Assembly (NCBI RefSeq): GCF_009928525.1
Contig: NZ_JAABOK010000003.1
Coordinates: forward strand, 496,001-560,000
DNA from: Chitinophaga solisilvae
GTDB lineage: Bacteria; Bacteroidota; Bacteroidia; Chitinophagales; Chitinophagaceae
DNA length: 64,000 nt
Direction of reading: 5' to 3'
The notes under the pieces were generated by a model that saw nothing but the letters and a program-made list of their open reading frames with translations, had not been told where the DNA came from and did not search any database. Both the position numbers and the translations under genes were made by a program. Below are positions 26,740 to 35,795 of the stretch, piece after piece. Numbering within the stretch: the first letter of the stretch is position 1; every line of letters starts with the position of its first letter.

Positions 26740-27333
26740 ATGTTAGAGCAATTAATGGAACTTGTTCGGGAAAATGCACAGGAAACAGTTGTTAACAACC
26801 CTGCGGTGCCCAATGAAAAGAATGAAGCTGTTATCTCTGCCGCTACGGAATCTATTGCCGGCGGGCTGCAGCAGGAACTGGCCAACGGAAATACTGAAGG
26901 CGTGCTGGCCTTACTCGGCGGCGGCGTTAACAGTGGCGGTTCTCCGCAGGGCAATGCCCTGGTAGGAAATATTTCCGGCAATTTCATCGACACACTTTTA
27001 CAGAAATTCAATCTGGATAAAGCTACTGCCACACAGCTGGCATCATCGCTGATTCCAACGGTTTTAAGCTCCCTGGGCAGTAAAACGGCTGATCCCGGAA
27101 ACAGCAGCTTCAGCCTGAACAATATTCTCAATTCCCTGACAGGCGGCTCCGCACAGGGCCTCAACCTGAACGGTATTCTGGGAAAACTGGGCGGCGGCCT
27201 TGATAAAGACGGCGACGGGGATGTGGACCTCAATGATCTTAAAAGTCTTTTATCCAACGGAGCACAGCAGCAGCAAAAAGACCGCGAAGCAGAAGGCGGT
27301 ATCGGTGGTATGCTGAAAAACCTTTTAGGCTAA
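26740..27333 (+). CDS. DUF937-like protein with a calcium-binding-type Asp loop
   Basis: A protein of 197 residues without a signal peptide. The N-terminal helical region and GNALVGNISGNFIDTLLQKF with ATQLASSLIPTVLSSL resemble DUF937. A dockerin/EF-hand-like loop DKDGDGDVDLNDL is at about 158-170, followed by a Gly-rich end (GGIGGMLKNLLG). The function of the family is unknown, and the Asp loop suggests calcium binding. It stands alone between the prfA terminator and the OmpA gene. Confidence 0.85.
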   Translation: MLEQLMELVRENAQETVVNNPAVPNEKNEAVISAATESIAGGLQQELANGNTEGVLALLGGGVNSGGSPQGNALVGNISGNFIDTLLQKFNLDKATATQLASSLIPTVLSSLGSKTADPGNSSFSLNNILNSLTGGSAQGLNLNGILGKLGGGLDKDGDGDVDLNDLKSLLSNGAQQQQKDREAEGGIGGMLKNLLG

Positions 27334-27470
27334 ACAGTTGTTCTATGCATACCAGTACAGTAGTCATATATATAATATGATGAATGTAAGGTGGTTGATA
27401 AGAATTTTTTATCTTCTGTTTATTTGTACTAATCAAGTAGTTATGGAATAAAAATGAAACTGGCAAAATA

Positions 27471-27498
27471 TTTGTTTACCAGTTTTCAATTACTTTTG
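27471..27498 (+). promoter_or_regulatory. Possible promoter of the OmpA-family gene
   Basis: TTTG (27471-27474) and TACTTTTG (27491-27498, an exact TAnnTTTG) are separated by only 16 bases, three shorter than usual. The -7 box is 47 bases before the start. Confidence 0.4.
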
Positions 27499-27544
27499 TC
27501 ATCCCAATTATTATATAATAACCTTCATGTTTAAAATTATTAAG

Positions 27545-28225
27545 ATGAAAAGATTGAACGTTCTGGTAGCCCTGGTTTTGTCAGCAACCATGTTATTCAG
27601 CTGTAGCACCTGGCAGAGCATGGATAATACTAAAAAAGGAGCTGCCATCGGCGTAGGTGGTGGAGCTGCTGCGGGCGCCGTTATTGGTAAAGTAGCAGGT
27701 AACACTGCATTAGGTGCAATTATCGGTGCGGCTTTAGGTGGTGCCGGTGGTGCTTTGATCGGTAAGAAAATGGATAAACAGGCGCAGGAAATCAAAAATG
27801 AAATTCCGAATGCAACTGTAGAACGTGTGGGTGAAGGTATCAATGTAACTTTTGATGCCAACGTATTATTCGGGTTTGACAAATCTGATTTATCTGCTAC
27901 TTCACAGCAGGCTATTTCTCAGCTGGCACAGGTGCTGAATAAATATCCTGACACTTATGTACGTGTGGAAGGCCATACAGACGACAGAGGTACAGATGCT
28001 TACAACATGGGTTTATCTGAAAGAAGAACCAATGCTGTAGTGGCATTCCTGAAAGGACAGGGTGTTGCAGCCAATCGTATCCAGGGTTTCTGGTATGGTG
28101 AAAGCCAGCCCAGATACACCAACGAAACAGAAGAAGGCCGTGCTAAAAACCGTCGTGTTGAATTCTCTATTTTCGCCAACGACAAAATGAAGGTTGATGC
28201 GAGGAAAGAAGCAGGTCAGCAATAA
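27545..28225 (+). CDS. OmpA-family lipoprotein with glycine-zipper segment
   Basis: A protein of 226 residues from the ATG at 27545. An ATG six codons earlier is less like a signal peptide. The lipobox is MLFSC (Cys about residue 20). A glycine-zipper region with GAAIGVGGGAAAGAVIG and GAIIGAALGGAGGALIG is at about 30-75. The C-terminal OmpA domain (about 100-215) has VRVEGHTDDRGTDAYNMGLS and RRTNAVVAFL, then GRAKNRRVEF. It is anchored to the outer membrane by lipid and binds peptidoglycan through the OmpA domain. It is single, with a terminator shared with the facing VanZ gene. Confidence 0.95.
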   Translation: MKRLNVLVALVLSATMLFSCSTWQSMDNTKKGAAIGVGGGAAAGAVIGKVAGNTALGAIIGAALGGAGGALIGKKMDKQAQEIKNEIPNATVERVGEGINVTFDANVLFGFDKSDLSATSQQAISQLAQVLNKYPDTYVRVEGHTDDRGTDAYNMGLSERRTNAVVAFLKGQGVAANRIQGFWYGESQPRYTNETEEGRAKNRRVEFSIFANDKMKVDARKEAGQQ

Positions 28226-28257
28226 AATATTTAGTACATATTTCTCATAAGCAGATA

Positions 28258-28290
28258 TATATTCCCCCCTGGTTCCAGGGGGGATTTTTT
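28258..28290. terminator. Bidirectional terminator between the OmpA and VanZ genes
   Basis: CCCCCCTGG (28264-28272) pairs with CCAGGGGGG (28275-28283) over 9 bp with a two-base turn. Six Ts follow on the plus strand and an A/T-rich stretch on the other side. Confidence 0.9.
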
Positions 28291-28681
28291 ATGCATCATC
28301 TTTCTTAAAGAACAGGCGTACAGCCACTTTGAATGCAATAACACCTGCAATGGCGCCCAGGGTATCCGCCAGCACATCCATCATATCAAAGCTGCGGTCA
28401 ATAGCCCAGTACTTCTGAATATATTCAATGGCCAGGCCGTAGCAGGCAGCCATCAGTACAAACATGAACAGGGTAAGTCCGGAAATATATTTCCGTTGCC
28501 AGTAGACCCCCAGGCTCATCAGCAATACAATACCGCCAAACAATCCGAAATGTACAATTTTATCGAAGTGGATTTTCTGCAGAAAAGAAGTGGTAGGAAC
28601 ATCTTTACCGGGTAAAGTACAGAGTATAAAGATCAATATGACCCAAATAGTTGCGGGGATATAATATTTCCAGATTTTCAT
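28289..28681 (-). CDS. VanZ-like membrane protein
   Basis: A protein of 130 residues from the ATG at 28681. The frame is open to 28756, but the extra residues are basic and unlike the family. Four membrane segments are visible, with the VanZ features DKIVHFGLFGGIVLLM and RSFDMMDVLADTLGAIAG. The function is unclear. Proteins of this family can affect sensitivity to glycopeptides. It is in the same direction as gcvH, 128 bases downstream of it, probably in one transcript ending at the shared terminator. Confidence 0.9.
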   Translation of the reverse strand: MKIWKYYIPATIWVILIFILCTLPGKDVPTTSFLQKIHFDKIVHFGLFGGIVLLMSLGVYWQRKYISGLTLFMFVLMAACYGLAIEYIQKYWAIDRSFDMMDVLADTLGAIAGVIAFKVAVRLFFKKDDA

Positions 28682-28809
28682 CATCCTGCCGTTATATTGT
28701 TTAATATGGTTCCGCTGAAAACGTCCTTTCAGTAAAAAGGACAACAGGCGTGCCATTTATCAAGCAGCCTATTGTCCTTGTAATATATTTGGGAAGATTG
28801 TTGGCGTAA

Positions 28810-29190
28810 TTATTCGGCTATCAGCTTCTGGTATGCTGCAGCATCTAACAGTGCGTTAACGTCAGCCGGATTCTTAACGGTCATTTTTACCATCCAGCCT
28901 TCGCCATATGGATCTTCGTTTACCAGTTCCGGAGAGCCTTCCAGTTCCGGGTTAATTTCCTTGATGGTACCGGCAACGGGAAGGAACAGGTCAGATACTG
29001 TTTTCACAGCCTCTACGGTGCCGAATACTTCTTCTGCTTCCAGGGATTTGCCGACAGTAGGAATATCAACAAAAACGATGTCGCCTAATTCGCGCTGAGC
29101 AAATTCAGTTATACCGATGGTTGCTGTGTTACCCTCTAATAAAACCCATTCGTGGTCTTTGGTGTAACGCAGATTTGACGGAAAATTCAT
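28810..29190 (-). CDS. gcvH: Glycine cleavage system H protein
   Basis: A protein of 126 residues from the ATG at 29190 ([16 protein letters not shown]). The upstream in-frame ATG at 29226 adds 12 residues without family support. The lipoyl domain has [19 protein letters not shown] and the lipoyl-lysine motif [10 protein letters not shown] (Lys about residue 62), then GEGWMVKM. It shuttles the aminomethyl group among the glycine decarboxylase proteins. The P and T proteins are not in this window. It lies 71 bases downstream of the cyclophilin gene. Confidence 0.97.
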   Translation of the reverse strand: MNFPSNLRYTKDHEWVLLEGNTATIGITEFAQRELGDIVFVDIPTVGKSLEAEEVFGTVEAVKTVSDLFLPVAGTIKEINPELEGSPELVNEDPYGEGWMVKMTVKNPADVNALLDAAAYQKLIAE

Positions 29191-29261
29191 ATAAGTTTGG
29201 TTTTGAGCCGTAAAAATACAAATCATTTAGTTAATTCCTGATTTTCAATTAATTTCCTTTG

Positions 29262-29924
29262 CTAGAAAAATAACCATTTTCTTACTACTCTTATTTTCAT
29301 GGGTACATCCTGCAGGGGCCTGTCACGGGAGTCTGTTTTCATGGCGGCGATTTTATCAATCACCTCCAGCCCTTTGATGACCTGTCCGAATACGGTATAG
29401 CGCTGATCCAGGTGCGGGGAGCCGCCAACGGTTTTGTAGACCTCCCGTTGATCCACGGGGATTTTGCGGCCGCCAAGCCTTGTCTGCTCCACTACATCGA
29501 GTTGTTCATCAGTAAAAACCTTACCCTGTACAATATAGAACTGGCATCCGGAAGAGGCTTTTGTGGGGTTGTCATCCCGTGCCGCGCCCAGTGCGCCTTT
29601 GCGATGATATAGATCCAGCCGGAATTCAGCCGGAATGGTATACCCTACCTCGCCGTTACCCAGTGTATCTCCTGGTTTGGCGCGCCTGGAATCCGGATCG
29701 CCGCCCTGTATCATAAACTGTTTGATAACACGGTGAAACAGGGTGCTGTCAAAGAAATGCCGGCGACTGAGTTTAACAAAGTTATCACGATGCAGGGGCG
29801 TCTGGTCATACAGGCGGATCACCATTACTCCGTAGGGGGTGATCACTTTTATCTTTCTGTTTTTGGCAGCGGCCACCACGGCGATCGTCAGCAGTAATGT
29901 GCCCAGGAGTAGTATTTTTTTCAT
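29262..29924 (-). CDS. Exported cyclophilin-type peptidylprolyl isomerase
   Basis: A protein of 220 residues from the ATG at 29924 (MKKILLLGTLLLTIAVVAAA, a signal peptide). The longer frame to 30062 lies inside the upstream gene. Cyclophilin motifs are DNFVKLSRRHFFDSTLFHRVI, FMIQGGDP, SSGCQFYIV and YTVFGQVIKGLEVID. It catalyses proline cis-trans isomerisation in the periplasm. The start is seven bases after the stop of the small protein upstream, so they are cotranscribed. Confidence 0.95.
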   Translation of the reverse strand: MKKILLLGTLLLTIAVVAAAKNRKIKVITPYGVMVIRLYDQTPLHRDNFVKLSRRHFFDSTLFHRVIKQFMIQGGDPDSRRAKPGDTLGNGEVGYTIPAEFRLDLYHRKGALGAARDDNPTKASSGCQFYIVQGKVFTDEQLDVVEQTRLGGRKIPVDQREVYKTVGGSPHLDQRYTVFGQVIKGLEVIDKIAAMKTDSRDRPLQDVPMKIRVVRKWLFF

Positions 29925-29931
29925 AGGGTAA

Positions 29932-30270
29932 TCAGGCTTCTTCGTCGTCAGTAAAGTAAGCAATAACATGTTCCTTGAGGAACTGTTCCTGTTCTGCCAG
30001 GCCAAATTTAGGCACCGGCTGCAGTTCTTTGAAATGGGGCCATCCGTCTGCATCATAGCCATCCAGCTCGTAGTAACCGCTCTGGCTGAGCAGGGTGCAT
30101 ACGGCTATATGCATGAGGTCCTGTTTCTGTTCTTTGGTATATTTTTTCTTCAGGTTGTTGAGTTCATTAACGCCGATCAGGAAAAGTATTGCTTCCATAT
30201 TGGGCGTTTTTCCAAAGCGTTCGGTAAGCATGGCTTCTACCGGCTTCCATCTCTTCTCAAAATCATCCAT
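29932..30270 (-). CDS. Conserved hypothetical protein
   Basis: A protein of 112 residues, acidic at both ends, without signal or membrane segments. It has a helical middle (LIGVNELNNLKKKYTKEQKQDLMHIAVCTLLS) and an aromatic segment (GYYELDGYDADGWPHF). I do not recognise a domain. It is the first gene of an operon with the cyclophilin and gcvH genes. The compact size and cytoplasmic character give no clear function. Confidence 0.85.
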   Translation of the reverse strand: MDDFEKRWKPVEAMLTERFGKTPNMEAILFLIGVNELNNLKKKYTKEQKQDLMHIAVCTLLSQSGYYELDGYDADGWPHFKELQPVPKFGLAEQEQFLKEHVIAYFTDDEEA

Positions 30271-30519
30271 GGTATATGTGGTTTTAAATTATTGTAAACA
30301 GATAATTGCAGCTGTAACTGCCCGGCAAATGTACGTTATACGGAAAAATATTATATAAATAAGCGGGGCTTTCTTATTTTGGGTTTCATCTTTATGCGGT
30401 AATTGTCTGAAGATGAGCCACGGTAGCAAGTTTAACAGCATTTTAACGGGCTTTCACATATTGATAAGTTTTATTTGACAAGAGAATGTTTATTTTAGCA
30501 CACTTGAAAAACAAACAGC

Positions 30520-31521
30520 ATGGAAAATACATCGTCCGATATCCGGCAACTAAATGAAAAAATTCACCAGGCAAGTGCTTTCGTAGATCTCCTGAGTATG
30601 GAGCTGGGAAAAGTGATTGTGGGGCAGAAATACATGGTGGAAAGATTGCTCATCGGCTTGCTGGCACAGGGTCACGTACTGTTGGAAGGGGTGCCCGGTC
30701 TGGCAAAAACATTATCTATCAAATCGCTGTCTTCAGCTATTAACGCTAAATTCAGCCGTATTCAGTTTACGCCCGACTTATTACCGGCGGATGTGGTAGG
30801 TACCATGATTTACAATCAGCAGAAGAATGAATTTGTAGTACGCAGAGGGCCTATCTTCGCCAACTTTATCCTGGCAGATGAGATCAACCGTGCCCCGGCC
30901 AAAGTACAGAGCGCCCTGCTGGAGGCTATGCAGGAAAGACAAATCACCATTGGCGACAGTACCTTCAAACTGGATGATCCGTTCCTGGTACTGGCTACAC
31001 AGAACCCGATTGAACAGGAAGGAACCTATACCCTGCCCGAAGCGCAGGTAGACCGTTTCATGCTGAAAGTGGTGATCGGCTACCCTACTAGGGAAGAAGA
31101 AAGACATATCATCCGTCAGAACCTCAATCCGGAGGCTTCTTCACCTATCCGTCCCATTATCCAGCCGTCCGATATTATTGAGGCCCGGAAACTGGTACGC
31201 GAAGTATACATGGATGAGAAAATTGAAAAATATATCATCGATATCGTTTTTGCTACCCGTAATCCGGAAGAATACAAACTGCAGAAACTGAAACCACTTA
31301 TCTCCTACGGCGGCTCGCCAAGGGCCAGCATCAACCTGGCGCTGGCAGCCAAAGCATACGCCTTCATGAAACGCAGAGGCTATGTGATTCCGGAAGATGT
31401 ACGCAGTATATGCTTTGACGTTATGCGCCACCGTGTGGGCCTGACCTACGAAGCAGAAGCTGAAAACGTAACCAGCGAAAACATACTCAGCGAAATCCTG
31501 AACGCCGTTGAAGTACCATAA
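30520..31521 (+). CDS. MoxR-family AAA ATPase
   Basis: A protein of 333 residues. Walker A is in GHVLLEGVPGLAKTLS (about 50-65), Walker B is ILADEINRAPAKVQSALLEAM, sensor 1 is TQNPIEQEGTYTLPEAQVDRF, and the lid domain follows. It acts as a chaperone-like ATPase for a von Willebrand A partner. It is the first gene of a Bat-type operon: DUF58, BatD-like and BatA genes follow with gaps of 11, 24 and 41 bases. Confidence 0.96.
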   Translation: MENTSSDIRQLNEKIHQASAFVDLLSMELGKVIVGQKYMVERLLIGLLAQGHVLLEGVPGLAKTLSIKSLSSAINAKFSRIQFTPDLLPADVVGTMIYNQQKNEFVVRRGPIFANFILADEINRAPAKVQSALLEAMQERQITIGDSTFKLDDPFLVLATQNPIEQEGTYTLPEAQVDRFMLKVVIGYPTREEERHIIRQNLNPEASSPIRPIIQPSDIIEARKLVREVYMDEKIEKYIIDIVFATRNPEEYKLQKLKPLISYGGSPRASINLALAAKAYAFMKRRGYVIPEDVRSICFDVMRHRVGLTYEAEAENVTSENILSEILNAVEVP

Positions 31522-31532
31522 GAGCTAAATTT

Positions 31533-32402
31533 ATGATGGATACTGCTGAAATATTAAAAAAGGTAAGACAGATAGAAATCAAGACGAAAGGGCTTACCAA
31601 TCATATTTTTGCGGGCGAATATCATAGCGCCTTCAAAGGCCGTGGTATGTCGTTCAGCGAAGTGAGGGATTATCATTTCGGGGACGATGTACGTTCTATC
31701 GACTGGAACGTGACTGCACGTTTCAATCACCCGTTTGTAAAGGTTTTTGAAGAAGAAAGAGAACTGACGGTAATGCTGCTGGTAGATATGAGCGAATCAT
31801 CCGCTTTCGGTACCAAAAAGCAGGACAAGCGCAGCCTGATTACCGAATTGTGTGCTGTGCTGGCTTTTTCTGCCATCAAAAATAACGATAAGGTAGGTGT
31901 TATCTTCTTCAGCGACGGCATGGAAAAATACATTCCACCGAAAAAAGGTAAGTCACACATCCTGTTTATCATCAGGGAGCTGCTATCGTATACGCCTAAA
32001 CGAAAAGGAACAAATATCAAGGAAACACTGCGCTTCTTCAATAATGCCACGAAGAAACGCAGCATTGTATTTGTACTGAGTGATTTCCTGTCCGCCAACT
32101 ACCAGGATGCCCTGAACATCGCCGCCAAACGGCACGATGTGGTGGGGGTACAGGTATATGACCAGCGCGACCGGGAACTGCCGCCGGTAGGGCTTATACA
32201 GGTAGCTGATGCGGAAACCGGCGCCACACAATGGGTGGATACCGCCGATCGCAGAGTAAGGCAATATTATGAACAACAGTTCCTGCAGCATGCGCAATAC
32301 TGCAAAAATGCTTTTATGAAAAGCGGAGCAGAACTGGTCACCATCCGTACGGACGAAGACTATGTAAAAGCCTTGCAGACATTTTTCCTGAACAGGGCAT
32401 AA
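31533..32402 (+). CDS. DUF58 domain protein (vWA-like, Bat operon)
   Basis: A protein of 289 residues. The DUF58 signature is GRGMSFSEVRDYHFGDDVRSIDWNVTARF (as motif positions 40-68) with a MIDAS-like vWA fold (LLVDMSESSAFGTKKQ). It is probably the cytoplasmic partner of MoxR. No membrane segments are seen. It sits between moxR and the BatD-like gene in one operon. Confidence 0.93.
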   Translation: MMDTAEILKKVRQIEIKTKGLTNHIFAGEYHSAFKGRGMSFSEVRDYHFGDDVRSIDWNVTARFNHPFVKVFEEERELTVMLLVDMSESSAFGTKKQDKRSLITELCAVLAFSAIKNNDKVGVIFFSDGMEKYIPPKKGKSHILFIIRELLSYTPKRKGTNIKETLRFFNNATKKRSIVFVLSDFLSANYQDALNIAAKRHDVVGVQVYDQRDRELPPVGLIQVADAETGATQWVDTADRRVRQYYEQQFLQHAQYCKNAFMKSGAELVTIRTDEDYVKALQTFFLNRA

Positions 32403-32426
32403 GTATTAAAGGAGAGCAAAATTAAC

Positions 32427-33419
32427 ATGTATAAACAGCAAGTTATAAGGCGTATATTTTTATGTTTTTTTATTGTGCTATTGCTGCCAATATCCCTGCT
32501 GGCACAGCAGAAGATAGAAGCCGTGGCAGGCGCTGATACCACCAGTATCAGAATCGGCGAGCAGGTGAAAGTACAGCTGCGCGCCACCATCCCGGCCGCA
32601 CAGTTCAATAAACCGGCATTCAGGATACTGTTTCCCGTATTATCTGACTCCCTGGAACATTTTGAAGTAATAGCACGCAGCGCTGTAGATACCACCACCC
32701 AACAGGACCTTAAAATTCTTCGTCAGACATTTACCGTTACCAGCTTCGATTCCGGCCATTGGGAATTTCCGCCCATGAAAGTAGAGGTGTATGGTGCTAC
32801 CGACGCCAGCAGCTTCGATACCCTGACCACCTACCCGCTCGGCATAGATGTGAATACCGTAGCCGTAGATACCACCAAAGCCTTTAAGCCGATTAAAACC
32901 GTACAGACCGTTCCCTGGAATATCTGGGATTACTGGATGTATATTGCCGGCGGCGCCGCGGTAGTATTGCTTGCGCTGGGCCTGTGGCTCTATTTCCGCA
33001 AGCGGCCGAAGAAAGTACCTGAAGTGAAACTGCCGCTGGTTACGCCTTACGACCTGGCCCGGCAGCAACTGAAAGCATTAAAGGAAGAAAAACTCTGGCA
33101 ACAGGGTGATATCAAACAATATTATACCCGGCTTACCGATATCCTGCGTGCCTACTTTGAACATCAGTTCGGCATTGCCGCCCTGGAACAAACTTCAGAA
33201 GAGCTGCTGCAGAATATTAAACCGGTAACCAAATTAAATCAGCAACGCGATAAGCTGCGCGCCTTACTGGCTATAGCCGACCTGGCAAAATTCGCCAAAC
33301 TGCAGCCCACTGCTGATGAGCATGAGGACTGTATGCAGAAAGCGGAAGAAATCCTGGAGTGGACAAGACCGAAGGAAGAACCAGCCAATGCATCAGCAAA
33401 CGAAAAGCCTGCCGTATAG
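32427..33419 (+). CDS. BatD-like membrane protein
   Basis: A protein of 330 residues. The signal peptide is cut near LLAQQ. An extracytoplasmic beta-rich domain (about 25-155, with RIGEQVKVQLRATIPAAQ) is followed by one membrane segment (about 170-192, GGAAVVLLALGLWLYF) and a helical cytoplasmic tail (YTRLTDILRAYFEHQFGIAAL) with a charged C-terminus. It occupies the BatD/DUF4381 place in the operon, but sequence identity to BatD is uncertain. Confidence 0.75.
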   Translation: MYKQQVIRRIFLCFFIVLLLPISLLAQQKIEAVAGADTTSIRIGEQVKVQLRATIPAAQFNKPAFRILFPVLSDSLEHFEVIARSAVDTTTQQDLKILRQTFTVTSFDSGHWEFPPMKVEVYGATDASSFDTLTTYPLGIDVNTVAVDTTKAFKPIKTVQTVPWNIWDYWMYIAGGAAVVLLALGLWLYFRKRPKKVPEVKLPLVTPYDLARQQLKALKEEKLWQQGDIKQYYTRLTDILRAYFEHQFGIAALEQTSEELLQNIKPVTKLNQQRDKLRALLAIADLAKFAKLQPTADEHEDCMQKAEEILEWTRPKEEPANASANEKPAV

Positions 33420-33460
33420 CAGGATTTCGTGATTTATTATTCGTAACCAGTAATTAAGTA

Positions 33461-34471
33461 ATGGATTTTTCAGCGTGGAAAAATATTGAATTTGCCTACC
33501 CGGTTTTCTTCTGGCTGTTATTGCTGATACCGGTGATGATATACTGGCACTTTGCCCGGCGTAAACGGGTGCAGAGCGTAATGATGGTATCATCCATAGA
33601 AGGGCTGAAAGGCCTGCCCGTATCCTGGAAAGTGCGTTTCCGGCCACTACTGCTGGCGCTGCGCTTCCTGGCCATGGCAGCGCTCATCACCGCCCTGGCA
33701 AGACCACAGACCTCCAACACCTCCGAAAATATCGACAGCGAAGGGATAGACATTGTGATGGCCATAGATATTTCCGGTAGTATGCTCGCAGAAGACCTGC
33801 AACCCAACAGGATGGAGGCTGCCAAAAAAGTAGCCATGGAATTCGTGGACAAACGTATCAGCGACCGCATCGGGCTGGTCGTGTTTTCCGGCGAAAGCTT
33901 CACCCAATGCCCTATCACCACCGATCATGCCGTACTGAAAAATCAGATCATGCAGGTGAAAAGCGGTATGCTGCAGGACGGTACCGCCATCGGTATGGGC
34001 CTCGCCACTTCGGTGGATCGCCTGCGTAACAGCCACGCTAAAAGTAAAGTAATCATCTTACTGACAGACGGCGTTAACAATACCGGCCTGGTAGATCCGC
34101 TCACCGCGCTGGAAATAGCCAAAGCATTCAAAATACGTGTGTATACGATCGGTGTCGGTACCATCGGGAAAGCGCCTTTCCCCATGCCTATGCCTGATGG
34201 CAGCGTACAGACAGTCATGCAGGACGTTCAGATCGATGAGCCCCTGATGAAGAAAATATCCAAGGAAACCGGCGGTCAGTACTTCCGTGCTACCAGCACC
34301 AGCGACCTGAAGAATGTCTACAGCGAAATCGATAAACTGGAAAAAACAAAAGTAGAAATCACCTCCTATAAACGCTTTGCCGAACACTTCTTCCTCCTGG
34401 CCATGATAGCCCTGGGCTGCATCCTCCTGGAAGTAGTGCTGCGCTACTCCCTCTTCAGAAGCCTTCCTTAA
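33461..34471 (+). CDS. BatA-like von Willebrand A domain membrane protein
   Basis: A protein of 336 residues with two N-terminal membrane segments (about 12-30 and 58-80), a vWA domain with the MIDAS motif DISGSM (about 105) and IILLTDGVNNTG, and a C-terminal membrane segment (about 310-330). It is a typical BatA/BatB architecture. The genes batB, batC and batE usually found downstream in Bacteroidota are missing. The stop codon TAA is instead directly joined to class B element E5, then rsgA. Confidence 0.93.
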   Translation: MDFSAWKNIEFAYPVFFWLLLLIPVMIYWHFARRKRVQSVMMVSSIEGLKGLPVSWKVRFRPLLLALRFLAMAALITALARPQTSNTSENIDSEGIDIVMAIDISGSMLAEDLQPNRMEAAKKVAMEFVDKRISDRIGLVVFSGESFTQCPITTDHAVLKNQIMQVKSGMLQDGTAIGMGLATSVDRLRNSHAKSKVIILLTDGVNNTGLVDPLTALEIAKAFKIRVYTIGVGTIGKAPFPMPMPDGSVQTVMQDVQIDEPLMKKISKETGGQYFRATSTSDLKNVYSEIDKLEKTKVEITSYKRFAEHFFLLAMIALGCILLEVVLRYSLFRSLP

Positions 34472-34658
34472 TTTGGTTATTTTATTATTTTGTTATTTGA
34501 GATTTGATTGATTGATTTTGGGATTTTGGAATTTATTAAATGCAGCAAAGATCTTCGCGTATCTCTTCGCTGCATTTAATAAATTCCAAAATCTCAAAAT
34601 TCCAAAATCCAAAATTCCAAATCCGTCAATCAAATAACCAAATCTCAAATAACCAAAT
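34471..34658. repeat. Fold-back element E5 (class B, AT-rich terminal repeats, GCGAAGA core)
   Basis: The terminal repeats are of ATTTGGTTATTTGAG type (rc CTCAAATAACCAAAT), not the AATTACG heptamers. The centre is a perfect 24-bp stem (34523-34546 with 34569-34592) with a 22-base loop. The loop and stem base hold the same CTTCGC/GCGAAGA motif as class A, so the classes are related. The outer arms pair only in part. The left end overlaps the last base of the BatA stop codon. The right end is 48 bases before the rsgA TTG start. Confidence 0.9.
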
Positions 34659-34676
34659 GATTAAATGAAATGGTGT

Positions 34677-34684
34677 TATCTTTG
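34677..34684 (+). promoter_or_regulatory. Candidate -7 box of rsgA
   Basis: TATCTTTG is an exact TAnnTTTG, 23 bases before the TTG start. The -33 position would fall near the right end of element E5, and no TTTG lies at the usual distance. Confidence 0.5.
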
Positions 34685-34706
34685 GTGGGATTAAATATCC
34701 GGACTA

Positions 34707-35642
34707 TTGCAAGCAACAGTATATAAATCAACGGGCAGCTGGTATGTGGTGAAAACAGCCACTGGTGAAACTTTTCAGGCGAGGATGAAGGGTATATTCA
34801 AGAAGAATGAAGATATTACCTCCACCAATCCTATTGCTGTAGGGGATTTTGTAGAGATAGAGCCGGATGACAGCGATGCCAGCGCCAAGAATGCCATGAT
34901 TACTGGTATTGGAGAGCGCAGGAATTATATTGTGCGTAGCTCTCCTCATGGAAAAAACAAGAAGCATATTGTAGCGGCGAATCTGGACCAGGCGGTATTG
35001 GTGTGTACCATTAAGGACCCACGTACTTCCCTGGGCTTTATAGACCGTTTTCTGGTTACTGCTGCAGCCTATCATATTCCGGTGATACTGGTATTCAATA
35101 AAAAGGATTTGTACCGGGATAAGGAGATGGAAAAGTATGAAGAGGTAGCTGCCTTATACAGCAGTATCGGTTACAGGGTGATGCTGGTGTCCGCCAGTAC
35201 CAGCGAAGGGGTGGAAGAGGTGAAGGAAGCCCTGAAAGATAAAACCACGCTGATGTCCGGTCATTCGGGGGTAGGTAAATCTTCCCTGATAAATGATTTG
35301 TTACCGGGGCTGGACCTGAAGACCACCGCGGTCAGCGGCTGGAGCGGCAAAGGGTTGCATACTACCACCTTTGCTGAGATGTATGACCTGCCGGATGGCG
35401 GCCAGCTGATAGATACTCCTGGTGTGCGGGAGTTTGGTATTGTAGATATTCCCAAAACAGAATTATCCCACTATTTCCTGGAGATGCAGCCTTATATCTC
35501 CGAATGTCAGTTCAATAACTGTCTGCACCTCAATGAGCCGGGATGCGCCGTAAAAGCGGCGGTAGAAGCCGGTGACATTGACGTGGACAGGTACGTGAGC
35601 TATGCAGCCATGCTGGATACTATCCAGGAGGAGCAATATTGA
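34707..35642 (+). CDS. rsgA: Ribosome small-subunit biogenesis GTPase RsgA (TTG start)
   Basis: A protein of 311 residues. An N-terminal OB fold (VYKSTGSWYVVKT) is followed by a circularly permuted GTPase with G4 first (LVFNKKDLY), then G1 GHSGVGKSSLIN and G3 DTPGVREFG, and a zinc site (CQFNNCLHLNEPGCAV). It helps late maturation of the 30S subunit. The start is TTG: the frame has a stop (TAA) five codons upstream and no ATG in between, while the first residue-level family match begins right after the TTG. The stop is one base from the stop of the facing micro-lipoprotein. Confidence 0.96.
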   Translation: MQATVYKSTGSWYVVKTATGETFQARMKGIFKKNEDITSTNPIAVGDFVEIEPDDSDASAKNAMITGIGERRNYIVRSSPHGKNKKHIVAANLDQAVLVCTIKDPRTSLGFIDRFLVTAAAYHIPVILVFNKKDLYRDKEMEKYEEVAALYSSIGYRVMLVSASTSEGVEEVKEALKDKTTLMSGHSGVGKSSLINDLLPGLDLKTTAVSGWSGKGLHTTTFAEMYDLPDGGQLIDTPGVREFGIVDIPKTELSHYFLEMQPYISECQFNNCLHLNEPGCAVKAAVEAGDIDVDRYVSYAAMLDTIQEEQY

Positions 35643-35643
35643 T

Positions 35644-35784
35644 TTAGTTTTTCGGTTTCCCCAGTTCGTCCAGGACTTTTTCTGCGCCCCAGTTGCGGCG
35701 GGGTTGCGGGCATCCTTTTTTCTGGGTGCGGCAGGCAGTCAGGCACAGGGCAGCGAGCAATGCTGCTACAGCAATGTATTTGCG
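35644..35784 (-). CDS. Micro-lipoprotein (46 residues), twin of the next gene
   Basis: A 46-residue ORF. Signal peptide MRKYIAVALLAALCLTAC carries a lipobox (LTAC, Cys 18). The mature part is only 28 residues: CRTQKKGCPQPRRNWGAEK, then a charged end. The pattern C-x-x-Q-K-x-G-C-P matches the twin at 35796, so the frame is very likely coding although short. It would be a lipid-anchored envelope peptide with a second Cys. Function unknown. Confidence 0.75.
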   Translation of the reverse strand, partial: RKYIAVAALLAALCLTACRTQKKGCPQPRRNWGAEKVLDELGKPKN

Positions 35785-35795
35785 CATGGCACAGG

